Positions 36,329 through 46,903 of a stretch of DNA of 64,000 nt are shown piece after piece (the stretch's first letter is position 1; every line of letters starts with the position of its first letter). This DNA is from Polaribacter irgensii 23-P (lineage in GTDB: Bacteria; Bacteroidota; Bacteroidia; Flavobacteriales; Flavobacteriaceae). The DNA lies in the NCBI RefSeq assembly GCF_000153225.1, contig NZ_CH724148.1:1382842-1446841 (forward strand), given 5' to 3'. The notes beneath the pieces are model-generated. The model was given only the letters and a program-made list of their open reading frames with translations, searched no databases and was not told the DNA's origin. Position numbers and translations under genes: made by a program.

Positions 36329-37282
36329 TTGATTACAAAATATACTAAAATATATATAGCTGGACACAGAGGCATGGTAGGCTCTGCTGTTTGGAGAGCT
36401 TTAGAACAGAAGGGGTACTCCAATTTGTTAGGTAAAACAAGTGAGCAATTAGATTTAAGAAATCAGCAGGCTGTTAATGATTTTTACAATCATGAACAGC
36501 CAGAAGTAGTGATTGATGCGGCAGCAAAAGTTGGGGGCATACTTGCCAATAATAATTTTCCGTATCAATTTTTAATGGAAAATCTGCAAATTCAAAATAA
36601 TTTAATAGATGGTGCTCATACGGCAGGTATTGATAAATTTATTTTTTTAGGAAGTTCATGTATCTACCCGAAGTTTGCTCAACAGCCGCTAAAAGAAGAA
36701 TATTTATTGACAGATTCATTAGAACCTACTAATGAGTGGTATTCCATTGCAAAAATTACTGGAGTAAAAGCATGTCAAGCGATTCGAAAACAATTTAATA
36801 AAGACTATGTAAGCTTAATGCCGACAAATTTGTTTGGCTATTTTGATAATTTCGATTTAGAAACATCACATGTATTGCCAGCGATGCTGCGTAAATTTCA
36901 TGAAGCAAAACAAAATGATAATGCTGATGTTGTTTTATGGGGAAGTGGAAAACCCATGCGAGAGTTTCTATTTGTAGATGATATGGCAGAAGCAGTTGTA
37001 TATGCTTTAGAAAATGAATTGCCAGAATATTTATACAATGTGGGTTCAGGTAAAGATATTACCATTAAGGAATTGGCAAAAACCATTCAAAAGGTAACAG
37101 GGCATCAAGGAGAAATTATATGGGACTCCTCAAAACCAGACGGAACACCAAGAAAATTGATGGATGTTTCTAAAATGAAAAATGTTGGCTGGGAATATAG
37201 CACAGCGTTTAAAGAAGGAATTGAAAAAACCTATGCATGGTTTTTAGAGAATATAGAGGATATTAAGGAAGTGAGATTGTGA
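36329..37282 (+). CDS. fcl: GDP-L-fucose synthase
   Basis: The 317-residue SDR-fold enzyme has the nucleotide loop AGHRGMVGSA at residues 11-20 and catalytic Y138 and K142 in NEWYSIAKITG. GSSCIYPKFAQQP near residue 108 is a hallmark of this family. It epimerises and reduces GDP-4-keto-6-deoxymannose to GDP-L-fucose. The start is a TTG; no ATG precedes the Rossmann motif. The partner gene gmd lies 39 bases downstream, in the reverse of the more usual gmd-fcl order. Confidence 0.93.
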   Translation: MITKYTKIYIAGHRGMVGSAVWRALEQKGYSNLLGKTSEQLDLRNQQAVNDFYNHEQPEVVIDAAAKVGGILANNNFPYQFLMENLQIQNNLIDGAHTAGIDKFIFLGSSCIYPKFAQQPLKEEYLLTDSLEPTNEWYSIAKITGVKACQAIRKQFNKDYVSLMPTNLFGYFDNFDLETSHVLPAMLRKFHEAKQNDNADVVLWGSGKPMREFLFVDDMAEAVVYALENELPEYLYNVGSGKDITIKELAKTIQKVTGHQGEIIWDSSKPDGTPRKLMDVSKMKNVGWEYSTAFKEGIEKTYAWFLENIEDIKEVRL

Positions 37283-37321
37283 TTTCGTCTATTGTAGACA
37301 GTTTAACTGAAATAAAATAAT

Positions 37322-38449
37322 ATGAAAGTAGCTTTAATCACGGGGATTACGGGACAAGATGGTTCTTATTTAGCAGAGTTGTTGTTAGGTAAAGGATATA
37401 TGGTGCACGGTATTAAAAGAAGAGCATCGCTTTTTAACACTAATAGAATTGATCATTTGTATCAAGACCCCCATGATCCAAATCAACGGTTAAAACTGCA
37501 TTATGGAGATTTATCCGATGCAATGAATCTAACACGTATCATTCAAGAAACTCAACCCGATGAGATTTATAACTTAGGAGCGATGTCACATGTTGCGGTT
37601 TCCTTTGATACACCTGAGTATGTAGGTAATATTGACGGATTAGGAACTTTACGAATATTAGAGGCAGTGCGAATTTTGGGATTGGAAAAGAAAACAAGAA
37701 TTTACCAAGCCTCCACTTCAGAATTGTATGGAGGGATGCCAGAAAATAAAAATGAGCGTGGTTTTTATGATGAATCTTCTCCTTTTTATCCACGCTCTCC
37801 TTATGGAGTTGCGAAAATATACGGGTTTTGGATTACCAAAAACTATCGTGAAGCATACAATATGTTCGCTTGTAATGGTATTTTATTCAATCACGAATCA
37901 CCAAGGAGAGGAGAGACTTTTGTAACCCGGAAAATTACTCGTGCGGTATCAAAGATATCTTTAGGACTACAAGATAAATTCTATTTAGGAAATTTAGAAG
38001 CGAAACGTGATTGGGGTCACGCGAAAGATTATGTTCGAATGATGTGGATGATCTTGCAAGCGGATGAACCGGAAGACTGGGTAATTGCAACAGGAGTAAC
38101 AACTACAGTTCGTGACTTTGTGCGTTTGGCTTTTATCGAAGTAGGGATCGAGGTAGAATTTAGAGGGGAAGGAGTAGATGAGAAAGCATATGTTTTATTG
38201 TGTAATCATAAAAATTTTCAATTAGAAATTGGGAAAGAAGTATTGTCTGTGGATCCATCTTATTTTCGACCAACAGAGGTTGATTTGTTAATTGGGGATC
38301 CTTCAAAGGCAAAGAACAAATTAGGCTGGGTGCCCGAATATGATTTAGCCTCTTTGGTCAAAGACATGATGCGGGGTGATGTTGATACCGCGAAAAAAGA
38401 TGTGATTTTGTTAAAAGCGGGTCACGAAATATTGAGGCAGGCGGAGTAA
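37322..38449 (+). CDS. gmd: GDP-mannose 4,6-dehydratase
   Basis: This is a full-length 375-residue Gmd. It has [15 protein letters not shown] at residues 8-22, GIKRRAS near 30, the STSELYG motif near 131 (catalytic T and E134), and Y161/K165 in [12 protein letters not shown]. It makes GDP-4-keto-6-deoxymannose, the substrate of the enzyme encoded just upstream. GDP-mannose itself must come from manA/manB/manC-type genes outside this window. Confidence 0.95.
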   Translation: MKVALITGITGQDGSYLAELLLGKGYMVHGIKRRASLFNTNRIDHLYQDPHDPNQRLKLHYGDLSDAMNLTRIIQETQPDEIYNLGAMSHVAVSFDTPEYVGNIDGLGTLRILEAVRILGLEKKTRIYQASTSELYGGMPENKNERGFYDESSPFYPRSPYGVAKIYGFWITKNYREAYNMFACNGILFNHESPRRGETFVTRKITRAVSKISLGLQDKFYLGNLEAKRDWGHAKDYVRMMWMILQADEPEDWVIATGVTTTVRDFVRLAFIEVGIEVEFRGEGVDEKAYVLLCNHKNFQLEIGKEVLSVDPSYFRPTEVDLLIGDPSKAKNKLGWVPEYDLASLVKDMMRGDVDTAKKDVILLKAGHEILRQAE

Positions 38450-38681
38450 TTATTTTTAAAATCATCACTGTGAGTCGTGTTAGCGGTGTTAAGCAAAAAA
38501 CGATGTTTTTGCAGTTTAATTAATAGAATAAAAGAAAAACTAGTATTAGCGAAAAAAGATACCCGAGCTAGTCGATAAAATATATTATGAAGTAGTTTAG
38601 GAAACAAACATAAAAGTATGACAATAAGAGGGGCCTTAAGAAAAAAAAGACTGGTCTGAGAACTTTAATAAAATAAACTAC

Positions 38682-39581
38682 ATGGAAAAAACAACTTTAA
38701 TCACAGCATTTTTTGATATTGGTAGGAGAGATTTTAAAGAAATCCCTCGGTCAAATGATAAATACCATGATTATTTTAAATTTTGGGCGAGATTAAAAAA
38801 CAACCTAATAATTTATACCGATGAAACTAATTATAAACTAATTAAAAGTATAAGATCTGAATTTGGTTTAGAAGAAAAAACAACTATTATAATTATTGAT
38901 AATATTTTTGATATTAAACCTAATATCTATAAAAGATTAATCGAAATAGAGAATGATAAATACTTTAAAAATTTTAGAGAAAAGGACAATGCAACTTCAA
39001 ATTCAGGAAGGTATAATTATTTAATGTTATTGAAATCGTGGTTTATTCAAGATGCTGTTTCTAGAAATTTGACTGAAACTAATACGGCATGGATAGACTA
39101 TGGGTTTAATCATGGAGGTAAAGTATTTAATAATCCAAATGATTTTGATTTTGAATGGTCTCCAACAAATGTAAAGAAAATAAATATGTATTATCTTGAT
39201 AAGATTGATCAAAGACCTATTTTTGAAATTGTGAAAAGATTAGAAGACTGTATTATGGGACCACTAATATTAATGCCAAGCGAAATGACTGAAAGATTTT
39301 ATAATATGAATCTTGAATCTATGCAAATACTAAATAGTATTGGTCTAATGGACGATGATCAATTAATTATGTTATTTTCTTATAGAAGAAATCCAACTTA
39401 TTTTAATATTATAAAGAGTAATTGGTTTCTAGGTTTAAGTCATTTTAACGGTGGACATTTATCAATAAAAAAAGAAAAAAAACAGAATGTTACAAAAATA
39501 TTTGCTATTAAATTATATGGGTCATTGATGAAAAAATATAAACTAATTTGTTATCTAAGCAAAAATTATAGTAGTCATTAA
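38682..39581 (+). CDS. HtrL/YibB-family protein, probable glycosyltransferase
   Basis: The 299-residue protein matches the HtrL/YibB (WlaTC) family: TTLITAFFDIGRRDF at residues 4-18 and a YFKFWARLKNNLIIYTDE segment. A NTAWIDYGFNH stretch near residue 145 and a MDDDQLIMLF segment near 225 carry acidic residues. Members occur in LPS and capsule loci and are thought to be glycosyltransferases; the donor is unknown. The gene is markedly more AT-rich than the fcl-gmd pair, which marks the start of the variable, probably transferred, part of the locus. The flippase gene follows 10 bases later. Confidence 0.75.
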   Translation: MEKTTLITAFFDIGRRDFKEIPRSNDKYHDYFKFWARLKNNLIIYTDETNYKLIKSIRSEFGLEEKTTIIIIDNIFDIKPNIYKRLIEIENDKYFKNFREKDNATSNSGRYNYLMLLKSWFIQDAVSRNLTETNTAWIDYGFNHGGKVFNNPNDFDFEWSPTNVKKINMYYLDKIDQRPIFEIVKRLEDCIMGPLILMPSEMTERFYNMNLESMQILNSIGLMDDDQLIMLFSYRRNPTYFNIIKSNWFLGLSHFNGGHLSIKKEKKQNVTKIFAIKLYGSLMKKYKLICYLSKNYSSH

Positions 39582-39591
39582 TAGTATCACG

Positions 39592-41091
39592 ATGAATAGT
39601 AGAATTAAAAATCTTATTTATAATAATAGTGCTCAGGGCATTTTTCAATTAATAACAATATTAGTAGGTTTTTATTTGACAAGATTTATTATACTGAATT
39701 TTGGTTCAGAACTAAATGGCCTTATGTTATCAATAAACCAAATTCTTAATTATTTTGCTTTAGTAGAAGGAGGGATTAGCGGAAGTATCGTCTACGCATT
39801 ATACAAACCACTTTATGACAACGATAAAATTAGTATTAACAAACTATTAGGTACATCAAAATCATATTTAACCAAAGCAGGTTTTACATTCCTTTTTTTT
39901 ACAATAATATATATATTATTAAGCGCATACCTGGTAAACAAATCTAGTTTAAATAATATTGATTTATTATTTTTTATAACAATATTATCGATTCCAATGT
40001 TTATTAGAATGTTTTATATATCTAAATATAGAACAATATTGATAGCAGATAAAAAAGAATATATACTATCGCTAACTTCTATAATATTTGTTATTTGTAA
40101 TTTTTTAATAATTTTAATATCGACAAATGTTGGATATGATCTAATTGTAGTTAAGTTATTTGCAATTATGGCCACAATTATTCAATTAATAATTCTGTAT
40201 ATTTTATTTAACAGTATCTACCCAGACTATAATTTTAAGTCGACTGAGATTTTAGATTCCATTAGAAATAGAAATGATGTAATGTGGAATCAAATAATTA
40301 CAGGTTTAATATTCGGTTTACCAATTTTTATTGCTTCAATTTTTTTAGATTTTAAAACCGTAAGTGTACTGTCTATTTACTTACTGTTAATTAATGCAGT
40401 ATCTTCATTTATAAGTGTTTTATCAAATAACATTGTACCTCATTTAGGAGAAACCATAGCTGCAAATAAAAATAAATTAGTAAAAAAAATGTTCGAGAAG
40501 TATGAATATTATTATTTTATGATACTGACATTTTCGTTTAGCTGCACAGCTTTATTAATTCAACCATTTCTTAAGTTGTACACAAACTCAATGGAAGATA
40601 CTAATTATATAAAGACAGATATTATTTTATTATGTTTATTATTAGGAATTTTAAATCTAATTAAATCAACCCGAAGTGCAATTATGCAAGCAGATGGTCA
40701 GTTTAAAAAAACAAAAAACCATTTGATTATACAAATAATAAGCGCTATTGCTCTTTGTCTAATTCTAACTGAAATATATGGTTTATTTGGGTTGTTATCA
40801 GGGTTAATTATATCTCAAGTAATAAGAATTTTTCTAATATTTACATATACTAGTAAAAAATACAAATTTATCAACAAAAAAAACACTTTTATATATATTA
40901 TAATACTTGCTATAATAGTATTCACGTCTTACATTTTAACTTTTTATTTACCTGCACAATTTTCAAATTATCTAGATTTCATAGGATATAGTATAGTTGT
41001 TTTTGTAGTTAATCTGTTTTTTGTATTTATAATTTTTGAGTACTTAAATAGCTATTCATCAATAAAAACTATAATTAGATTTTTAAAATAA
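39592..41091 (+). CDS. Polysaccharide flippase, Wzx-like (MATE-like superfamily)
   Basis: This 499-residue, strongly hydrophobic protein has about 12-14 membrane segments and is typical of the polysaccharide transporter family. It would flip the undecaprenyl-linked repeat unit to the periplasmic face. Conserved features are the N-terminal FGSELNGLMLSINQILNY and a polar segment near residue 225 (RNDVMWNQIITGL). Placement beside glycosyltransferases and before a putative polymerase fits a Wzx/Wzy pathway. Very low GC. Confidence 0.88.
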   Translation: MNSRIKNLIYNNSAQGIFQLITILVGFYLTRFIILNFGSELNGLMLSINQILNYFALVEGGISGSIVYALYKPLYDNDKISINKLLGTSKSYLTKAGFTFLFFTIIYILLSAYLVNKSSLNNIDLLFFITILSIPMFIRMFYISKYRTILIADKKEYILSLTSIIFVICNFLIILISTNVGYDLIVVKLFAIMATIIQLIILYILFNSIYPDYNFKSTEILDSIRNRNDVMWNQIITGLIFGLPIFIASIFLDFKTVSVLSIYLLLINAVSSFISVLSNNIVPHLGETIAANKNKLVKKMFEKYEYYYFMILTFSFSCTALLIQPFLKLYTNSMEDTNYIKTDIILLCLLLGILNLIKSTRSAIMQADGQFKKTKNHLIIQIISAIALCLILTEIYGLFGLLSGLIISQVIRIFLIFTYTSKKYKFINKKNTFIYIIILAIIVFTSYILTFYLPAQFSNYLDFIGYSIVVFVVNLFFVFIIFEYLNSYSSIKTIIRFLK

Positions 41092-41104
41092 AAAACATCT
41101 TAAT

Positions 41105-42151
41105 ATGTGTAAAAAAATAGGGATTTTAACCTTTCCAACAGTAGTTAATCATGGTGCATATTTACAGGTTTTTGCACTTTGGAAACATCTCCAAAATGAA
41201 GGGCATTCTGTAGAGGTTATTAATTACAGAAACGAAATTCATTTAAAGAATGAATATAAAGCTCTCTTTGTCAAAAAAAATGTGAGTAATATTCCGATAA
41301 ATATAAGAAGATTTTTTAAGTTCAAAAAAGCTCAAAAAAGATTTGGGATGAAGAAGCTTACAACGAAAGTTGGAAACCTTGATAAATCTGATTTTGATAT
41401 TGTGATTGTTGGTGCAGATATCGTTTGGAATTACTCAACACCTTTTGTAGGGCACGATCCCATCTATTTTGGTAAAGGTTTAGAAGATAAAAACTTAATT
41501 TCTTATGCTGCTAGTATGGGGAATTCAGATGTGAATAAACAGATCCCTATATACGTTATGGAAGGATTAGAAACTTTTTCTTGTATTTCAGTTAGAGATC
41601 AAAATTCTTCAACGATTTTAAAAAAAGTAAAATTTGAGAGTGAAATAGTTTTAGACCCATGTTTGATATTTGACTATACTGCGTTTGAAATAATACCTAA
41701 AATCGAAGATAAATACATACTTGTTTATGCATTTGAGCATACAGAAAAAGACATATCAGAAATTGTGAAATTTTCAAAGGCTAATTCTTTGAAAATTATT
41801 TCAATCGGTTTTAATAAAAAATATAGCTGGAGTGACGAGAACATAATGGTACTTGATCCTTTAGAGTTTTTAGGATATTACAGCAATGCTTCTTATGTTT
41901 TTACAAGTACTTTTCATGGAACTTTATTTGCTATAAAGTATAACAAAAAGTTTGCCGTAAGAATGAATTTTACGATCGAAAGAAAAGTAAATACGATTCT
42001 AAAAGAATTGAAATTAGAAGGCCAAGTAATAAACGCTAGTTTAATTGACTGTTGGAACAATGAGATTGATTATTCTTTTGCCAATAAAATAATGAATAAA
42101 AAAATTAGTGACTCTAAATCATTTTTAGAGAGATCTTTAAAAATAGTATAA
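41105..42151 (+). CDS. Polysaccharide pyruvyl transferase family protein
   Basis: This 348-residue protein has the CsaB-like two-lobed pattern: ILTFPTVVNHGAYLQVFAL at the N-terminus, IVIVGADIVWNY near residue 100, VRDQNSS near 180, LDPCLIF, and the C-terminal TSTFHGTLFAIKYNKKFAV near 275. Such proteins add a pyruvate ketal, from phosphoenolpyruvate, to a sugar of the repeat unit, which gives the polymer a negative charge. The nitroreductase-like gene follows after 2 bases, and this pair recurs in polysaccharide loci. Confidence 0.82.
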   Translation: MCKKIGILTFPTVVNHGAYLQVFALWKHLQNEGHSVEVINYRNEIHLKNEYKALFVKKNVSNIPINIRRFFKFKKAQKRFGMKKLTTKVGNLDKSDFDIVIVGADIVWNYSTPFVGHDPIYFGKGLEDKNLISYAASMGNSDVNKQIPIYVMEGLETFSCISVRDQNSSTILKKVKFESEIVLDPCLIFDYTAFEIIPKIEDKYILVYAFEHTEKDISEIVKFSKANSLKIISIGFNKKYSWSDENIMVLDPLEFLGYYSNASYVFTSTFHGTLFAIKYNKKFAVRMNFTIERKVNTILKELKLEGQVINASLIDCWNNEIDYSFANKIMNKKISDSKSFLERSLKIV

Positions 42152-42153
42152 TT

Positions 42154-43143
42154 TTGATTAAAAAAATCATTCCGTCAGTATTTGATAAATTTCTGAGATA
42201 TTCTAGAGCTTTTAAAGCGTTTTATCCTAGCTTTTACTATGACCTACATCGGTTTTCAAAGTATAGTATAAAGAATACATATCCAAGTAAGCATACACAG
42301 CTTACTGCAAAAATAATCTCTTTATATCATGTAATTGAAAAAGGTTTAATTATGCCTGATAGAAGATTAGGGTATGGTAAAGATAGAATCGAACTTTTGA
42401 TTACGCTTTTAAAACAGTATAAGGAATCATACAGTTGTGGGCTAAGTGTGCATTATAACTCTGCGTTAAAAGTTTTACAAACATATATCGACATTCATAA
42501 GGATTCAACGATTAATGTAGATTATATTGTAATTTTTTTGAAAAACGAATCACGGCTTGAGAAAGCTAGCGGAGGTTCTTTTGAGTTAAAAAAAGAGGTA
42601 TTTAAAGAAAAATCAAAAGGTGATTTTGAGGATTTAGTATCAATTAGAAAAAGTATCAGAAACTTCAGTAAAGAATCAGTATCTCTAGATACTATTTATG
42701 ATGCGATAAAGATAGCTCAAAACTCACCATCTACTTGCAATAGGCAGTCATCAAGAGTGTACCTCTTTAGTGAGAAAGTTAAAATAATGCAGGTCTTAAA
42801 ATTACAAGAAGGATCTAGAGGGTTTGATCATAAAATTGATAAACTTTTAATGATCGGATACGATATTGAAGCATACCAAGGTTCTGGAGATAGATATAGT
42901 GGTTATATTGATGCTAGTTTGTTTGCTATGAGTTTGTTGTATGCATTAACATACAAAGGGCTAGGTTCTGTGTCACTCAATTGGAGTAAGTCTAAGGAGA
43001 AAGATATTAATTTAAGAAAGGTAATAAACATTAAAGAGTCTCATAATATTGTGTTTTTTATAGGGGTAGGGAATTTGAATGATAAAACGGATATTGCTGT
43101 ATCTACAAGACATAATTTGGACGATATTCTTTTAGAATTATAA
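42154..43143 (+). CDS. Nitroreductase-fold protein with a long N-terminal extension
   Basis: The C-terminal half of this 329-residue protein is a flavin-binding nitroreductase domain: SIRKSIRNFSKESV near residue 168, AIKIAQNSPSTCNRQ near 190 and GLGSVSLNWSKS near 275. The first ~160 residues are an extra domain without a recognised family, so the protein is about 130 residues longer than classic nitroreductases. Translation appears to start at a TTG 2 bases after the pyruvyl transferase stop. Tight coupling suggests the two act on the same sugar. The reaction is not known. Confidence 0.72.
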   Translation: MIKKIIPSVFDKFLRYSRAFKAFYPSFYYDLHRFSKYSIKNTYPSKHTQLTAKIISLYHVIEKGLIMPDRRLGYGKDRIELLITLLKQYKESYSCGLSVHYNSALKVLQTYIDIHKDSTINVDYIVIFLKNESRLEKASGGSFELKKEVFKEKSKGDFEDLVSIRKSIRNFSKESVSLDTIYDAIKIAQNSPSTCNRQSSRVYLFSEKVKIMQVLKLQEGSRGFDHKIDKLLMIGYDIEAYQGSGDRYSGYIDASLFAMSLLYALTYKGLGSVSLNWSKSKEKDINLRKVINIKESHNIVFFIGVGNLNDKTDIAVSTRHNLDDILLEL

Positions 43144-43153
43144 TTTTTTTTAA

Positions 43154-44359
43154 ATGAGAAAAAAAGTTATTATAATCACAAACGGTACTTTGCCAGTTCC
43201 TGCCATTTTTGGAGGAGCCGCAGAGAACTTAACTCAAGTTTTATTAGAGATCAATGAAGACTTTAATGATTTTGATTTTACTGTTTTCAGCATTGGTAAA
43301 AATAAAATAAAATCTAAAGAATTTTTAGCTTTCAAGAACACTAATTTTGTTTTTATTAACGAAGACTCTTTTTTTTTTAAGTTAAATAAAATTGTAAAAT
43401 ATTTACTTAATAAAAAATTCAATAATCGTTTCCCTAATCAGTTTTTAAGCACTGTTCTTAAATATAAGAAGGAATTGAAAAATGCAGATTTAATTTTAAT
43501 ATCTAATAATCCATATTATGGGAAGCATTTAAAAGAAATTGTTAGTTGCCCTATTTATTTACACCTCCACAATGATTACATTAATGCAAATCAGGGTGAT
43601 GATAAAATTAGACTTTTAAATTATTTTGATAAAGTAATTGGAGTTAGTAATTTTATAAAAAAGAGCGTTTTAAAAGTAACACCTAAAAGTTGTAAAGTAA
43701 GTTATGTTTATAATGGAATAGATTTAAATAGGTTTACTTTGTTTAATGAAGTTTTAGAAAGTTATTTAAAAAAGAAATACAATTTAAATAAAGAGGATAC
43801 TGTTTTTATTTATTCAGGAAGAATGCAAGAGTCCAAAGGAATTGTTTTTTTACTAGAGTCTTTTTTAACATTATTAAAAAAACACAAAAACATAAAATTA
43901 TTATTTGTTGGAGGTACAGTATATTATAACAGTAAAATAAATGAAGTTACTAAGAATCTTATAAGACGTGTTGAATCATCTTTAGCTTCCGAACATGTTT
44001 TTTTTACTGGTTTTGTAGATTATAAATATATGCACCATTATTATAAAATTTCCAATGTAGCAGTTTTACCATCTATTGAAACAGAAGCGTTTGGGTTAAC
44101 TTCTATTGAATCGCAGGCTGCAGGTTTACCTGTTATAGTATCTGATGTAGGTGGAATGTCAGAAACGATCAATAAAGACTGCGGTTTTATAGTAAATGTT
44201 ACTGGGGATTTAAAGTCTCAACTTGTCCATTTTATGGATAAGCTAATAGAAGACGAAACACTAAGAAAAGAAATGTCTAAGAAGGCTTTGTTAAATGCAC
44301 AAAAATTCTCTAATTCTTTTTTTTATAAACAGATAAAATCAGAGTTAAATGAGCTATAA
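43154..44359 (+). CDS. Glycosyltransferase, family 4-like
   Basis: The 401-residue GT-B protein starts with a GGAAENLTQVL acceptor-domain loop. Its C-terminal donor-binding domain contains FIYSGRMQESKGIVFLLES near residue 220, VFFTGFVDYKYMHHYY near 285, and the E-x7-E type motif PSIETEAFGLTSIESQAAGLP near 315. It transfers a nucleotide-activated sugar to the growing lipid-linked oligosaccharide, keeping the anomer. Donor sugar unknown. The next glycosyltransferase gene starts immediately after. Confidence 0.87.
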   Translation: MRKKVIIITNGTLPVPAIFGGAAENLTQVLLEINEDFNDFDFTVFSIGKNKIKSKEFLAFKNTNFVFINEDSFFFKLNKIVKYLLNKKFNNRFPNQFLSTVLKYKKELKNADLILISNNPYYGKHLKEIVSCPIYLHLHNDYINANQGDDKIRLLNYFDKVIGVSNFIKKSVLKVTPKSCKVSYVYNGIDLNRFTLFNEVLESYLKKKYNLNKEDTVFIYSGRMQESKGIVFLLESFLTLLKKHKNIKLLFVGGTVYYNSKINEVTKNLIRRVESSLASEHVFFTGFVDYKYMHHYYKISNVAVLPSIETEAFGLTSIESQAAGLPVIVSDVGGMSETINKDCGFIVNVTGDLKSQLVHFMDKLIEDETLRKEMSKKALLNAQKFSNSFFYKQIKSELNEL

Positions 44360-44360
44360 G

Positions 44361-45557
44361 ATGAATTTATTATTTATATATACATCGGAAATTATTCCTC
44401 AAGAGGGAGGTGTACAGAGAGTTACTAAAGTATTGTCTGATTATTTTAAATCCCAAAGCATTAATGTTTTTTATATATCACAGCATAAAAAATCTAAACC
44501 TTCAAAAGAATTAAGCAGCCATTATTTTTTGCCAGACTCTAATTTAAGTACTATTGAAAATATTAATTTTTTAAAAAACATAGTATCAAATAAGGAGATA
44601 GATGTTATTATCAATCAAGCTGCTTTAGGTGGTTATATGGCTTCTTTCTGCGATAAGGCAAAACTGGTTAGAAACGTAAAAATAATTTCTGTAATACATA
44701 ATTCCTTATTAGGAAATGTAGAGAATTTATCAACTTCCAATAAAAAAATCTTTAATAAGGTACCCTTATCTGCATTTTCGTTTCTTTTAGACACAGTTTT
44801 TTTTAAGATATTTTTACTAGGTGTTTACAAACTAAAATATAAATTGAAATACCTTAATTTATATAATTTAAGTGATAAAGTGGTGTTGCTATCTGATAAT
44901 TATTTTAAAGAATTAAAATTTTTTGTAAAGAAGGCAGATAAAAATAAAGTAATAAGTATCGCTAATCCTTGTACTATTCAGAGTCCTCTAGATACTGAAT
45001 TAGCTTATAAAGAAAATGAATTACTGTATGTTGGACGAATTAATACGAGTCAAAAAAGAGTGGATTTATTACTCGATATCTGGGACAAAACACATAAGTC
45101 TTTTCCTAATTGGAGATTAACTATTGTTGGTGATGGAGAGGAGTTAATTTCGCTTAAACATTTGTCTAAGAAAATGAATTTAGAAAGGATTCATTTTTTA
45201 GGCCATAAAGATCCAACACCATATTATACGACTGCAAAAATACTATGTATGACTTCATCTTTTGAAGGTTTACCTTTAGTATTAGCAGAAGCTCATAACT
45301 TTAATGTAATTCCAATTCTATTTGATAGTTTTCCATCAGCAACAGATATAATCAAAGAAGGTAAAAATGGGTTTTTGATAAAACCTTTTGATTTAGATGC
45401 TTATGCAGTTCAACTTGGGAAATTGATGACTGATTACAATAACTTAAGTCCTTCTTTAAATGAACAATGTGCTATTAGTGCCAAAAAGTTTTCACTTGAT
45501 AGGATAGGCAATAAATGGTTAAATTTATTTGAAGACTTAAAAGGTAATAGATCATGA
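44361..45557 (+). CDS. Glycosyltransferase, family 4-like
   Basis: The 398-residue GT-B protein has PQEGGVQRVTKVL near residue 15, LLYVGRINTSQKRVDLLLDIW near 217, FLGHKDPTPYY and SSFEGLPLVLAEAHN near 300. An upstream ATG at 44349 in the same frame overlaps the preceding gene. I prefer 44361, just after that gene's stop, because the protein then begins at the first strand (MNLLFIYTSEI). A truncated relative of its C-terminal part lies at 48059-48355. Donor unknown. Confidence 0.86.
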   Translation: MNLLFIYTSEIIPQEGGVQRVTKVLSDYFKSQSINVFYISQHKKSKPSKELSSHYFLPDSNLSTIENINFLKNIVSNKEIDVIINQAALGGYMASFCDKAKLVRNVKIISVIHNSLLGNVENLSTSNKKIFNKVPLSAFSFLLDTVFFKIFLLGVYKLKYKLKYLNLYNLSDKVVLLSDNYFKELKFFVKKADKNKVISIANPCTIQSPLDTELAYKENELLYVGRINTSQKRVDLLLDIWDKTHKSFPNWRLTIVGDGEELISLKHLSKKMNLERIHFLGHKDPTPYYTTAKILCMTSSFEGLPLVLAEAHNFNVIPILFDSFPSATDIIKEGKNGFLIKPFDLDAYAVQLGKLMTDYNNLSPSLNEQCAISAKKFSLDRIGNKWLNLFEDLKGNRS

Positions 45558-45699
45558 AACAGTTTGTGTTTTATATACAACTATGTTGTTCTGTATGAAT
45601 GTTGAATAAAAAACAATTTATTTAAAATCAAAATAGAGAGATTATAATTAAACTAATTAGAGCTATTGTATATTCAACGATGGTAGTAAAAAAAATAAT

Positions 45700-46899
45700 A
45701 TGAAAGCAGTTTTTATGGGGTTAGGCTATATAGGCTTACCAACAGCAGCAGTTGCTGCAAGTAAAGGAATAGAAGTAATAGGTGTAGATGTAAATCTCGA
45801 AGTTGTTGACACAATAAATAAAGGGAAAATTCATATTGTAGAACCTGATTTAGACAAAGTTGTAAAAGAGGTTGTGGAAAAAGGTTTGTTAAAAGCATCT
45901 CTAATGCCAGAAGAAGCTGATGCTTTTTTTATTGTGGTACCAACTCCTTTTAAACAAAATAAAAGAGCAGATATCTCCTATGTAGAATCTGCAACTCGTA
46001 TGGTAATTCCTTTTTTAAAAGAAGGTGATTTATACGTTATAGAATCAACGTCACCGGTTATGACAACTGAAAAAATGGCAGAATTAATTTTTACAGAGCG
46101 ACCTGAGTTAAAAGATAAAATATACATCGCTTATTGTCCGGAAAGAGTACTTCCAGGAAATGTGTTATTTGAATTAGAAAATAATGACAGAGTAATTGGT
46201 GGTATTAATGATGCTTCTTCAGAAAAAGCAATACTATTTTATAAACAATTTGTAAATGGAGACTTACACAAAACCAATGCTCGTACAGCAGAGATGTGTA
46301 AATTAACAGAAAATTCTTCTAGAGATGCACAAATTGCGTTTGCGAACGAATTATCAATGATTTGTGATACTGCGGGGATTAACGTTTGGGAATTGATTTC
46401 TTTAGCTAATAAACACCCTAGGGTAAATATATTACAACCAGGTTGTGGTGTTGGAGGACATTGTATTGCTGTTGATCCTTGGTTTATTGTTTCTGAGTTT
46501 CCAGAACAGGCCCAGATTATTAAAAGAGTTAGAGAAACAAATGATTATAAAGCAGATTGGTGTGCTAATAAAGTTATAGAAGCTTGTCAATATTTTGCTA
46601 ATAAAGAAGGTAAAGATCCGGTAGTAGCTTGTATGGGGTTAGCTTTTAAACCAAACATAGATGATTTAAGAGAGTCTCCGGCAAAATACATTGCTGCAAG
46701 AATTATTTCAGAAGCAAGAGCTCAAGTGTTAGTGGTAGAGCCTAATATAGAAAGTCATAGCAGTTTTAACTTAATACCCTACAAAAAAGCGTATTATAAG
46801 GCTGATATTGTAGTTTGGTTGGTAAGTCATAATGAGTTTTTAGAGATGCCAATTACAGAAAACAAAATAGAGTTAGATTTTTGCGGAGTTAGAAAATAA
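45700..46899 (+). CDS. wecC: UDP-N-acetyl-D-mannosamine dehydrogenase
   Basis: The 399-residue UDP-sugar dehydrogenase has [15 protein letters not shown] at residues 7-21, [16 protein letters not shown] near 82, [17 protein letters not shown] near 201, and catalytic C255 in [11 protein letters not shown]. Of the three UDP-sugar dehydrogenases in this window it best fits WecC. wecB follows 4 bases later; together they turn UDP-GlcNAc into UDP-ManNAcA. Confidence 0.92.
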   Translation: MKAVFMGLGYIGLPTAAVAASKGIEVIGVDVNLEVVDTINKGKIHIVEPDLDKVVKEVVEKGLLKASLMPEEADAFFIVVPTPFKQNKRADISYVESATRMVIPFLKEGDLYVIESTSPVMTTEKMAELIFTERPELKDKIYIAYCPERVLPGNVLFELENNDRVIGGINDASSEKAILFYKQFVNGDLHKTNARTAEMCKLTENSSRDAQIAFANELSMICDTAGINVWELISLANKHPRVNILQPGCGVGGHCIAVDPWFIVSEFPEQAQIIKRVRETNDYKADWCANKVIEACQYFANKEGKDPVVACMGLAFKPNIDDLRESPAKYIAARIISEARAQVLVVEPNIESHSSFNLIPYKKAYYKADIVVWLVSHNEFLEMPITENKIELDFCGVRK

Positions 46900-46903
46900 A
46901 GAT

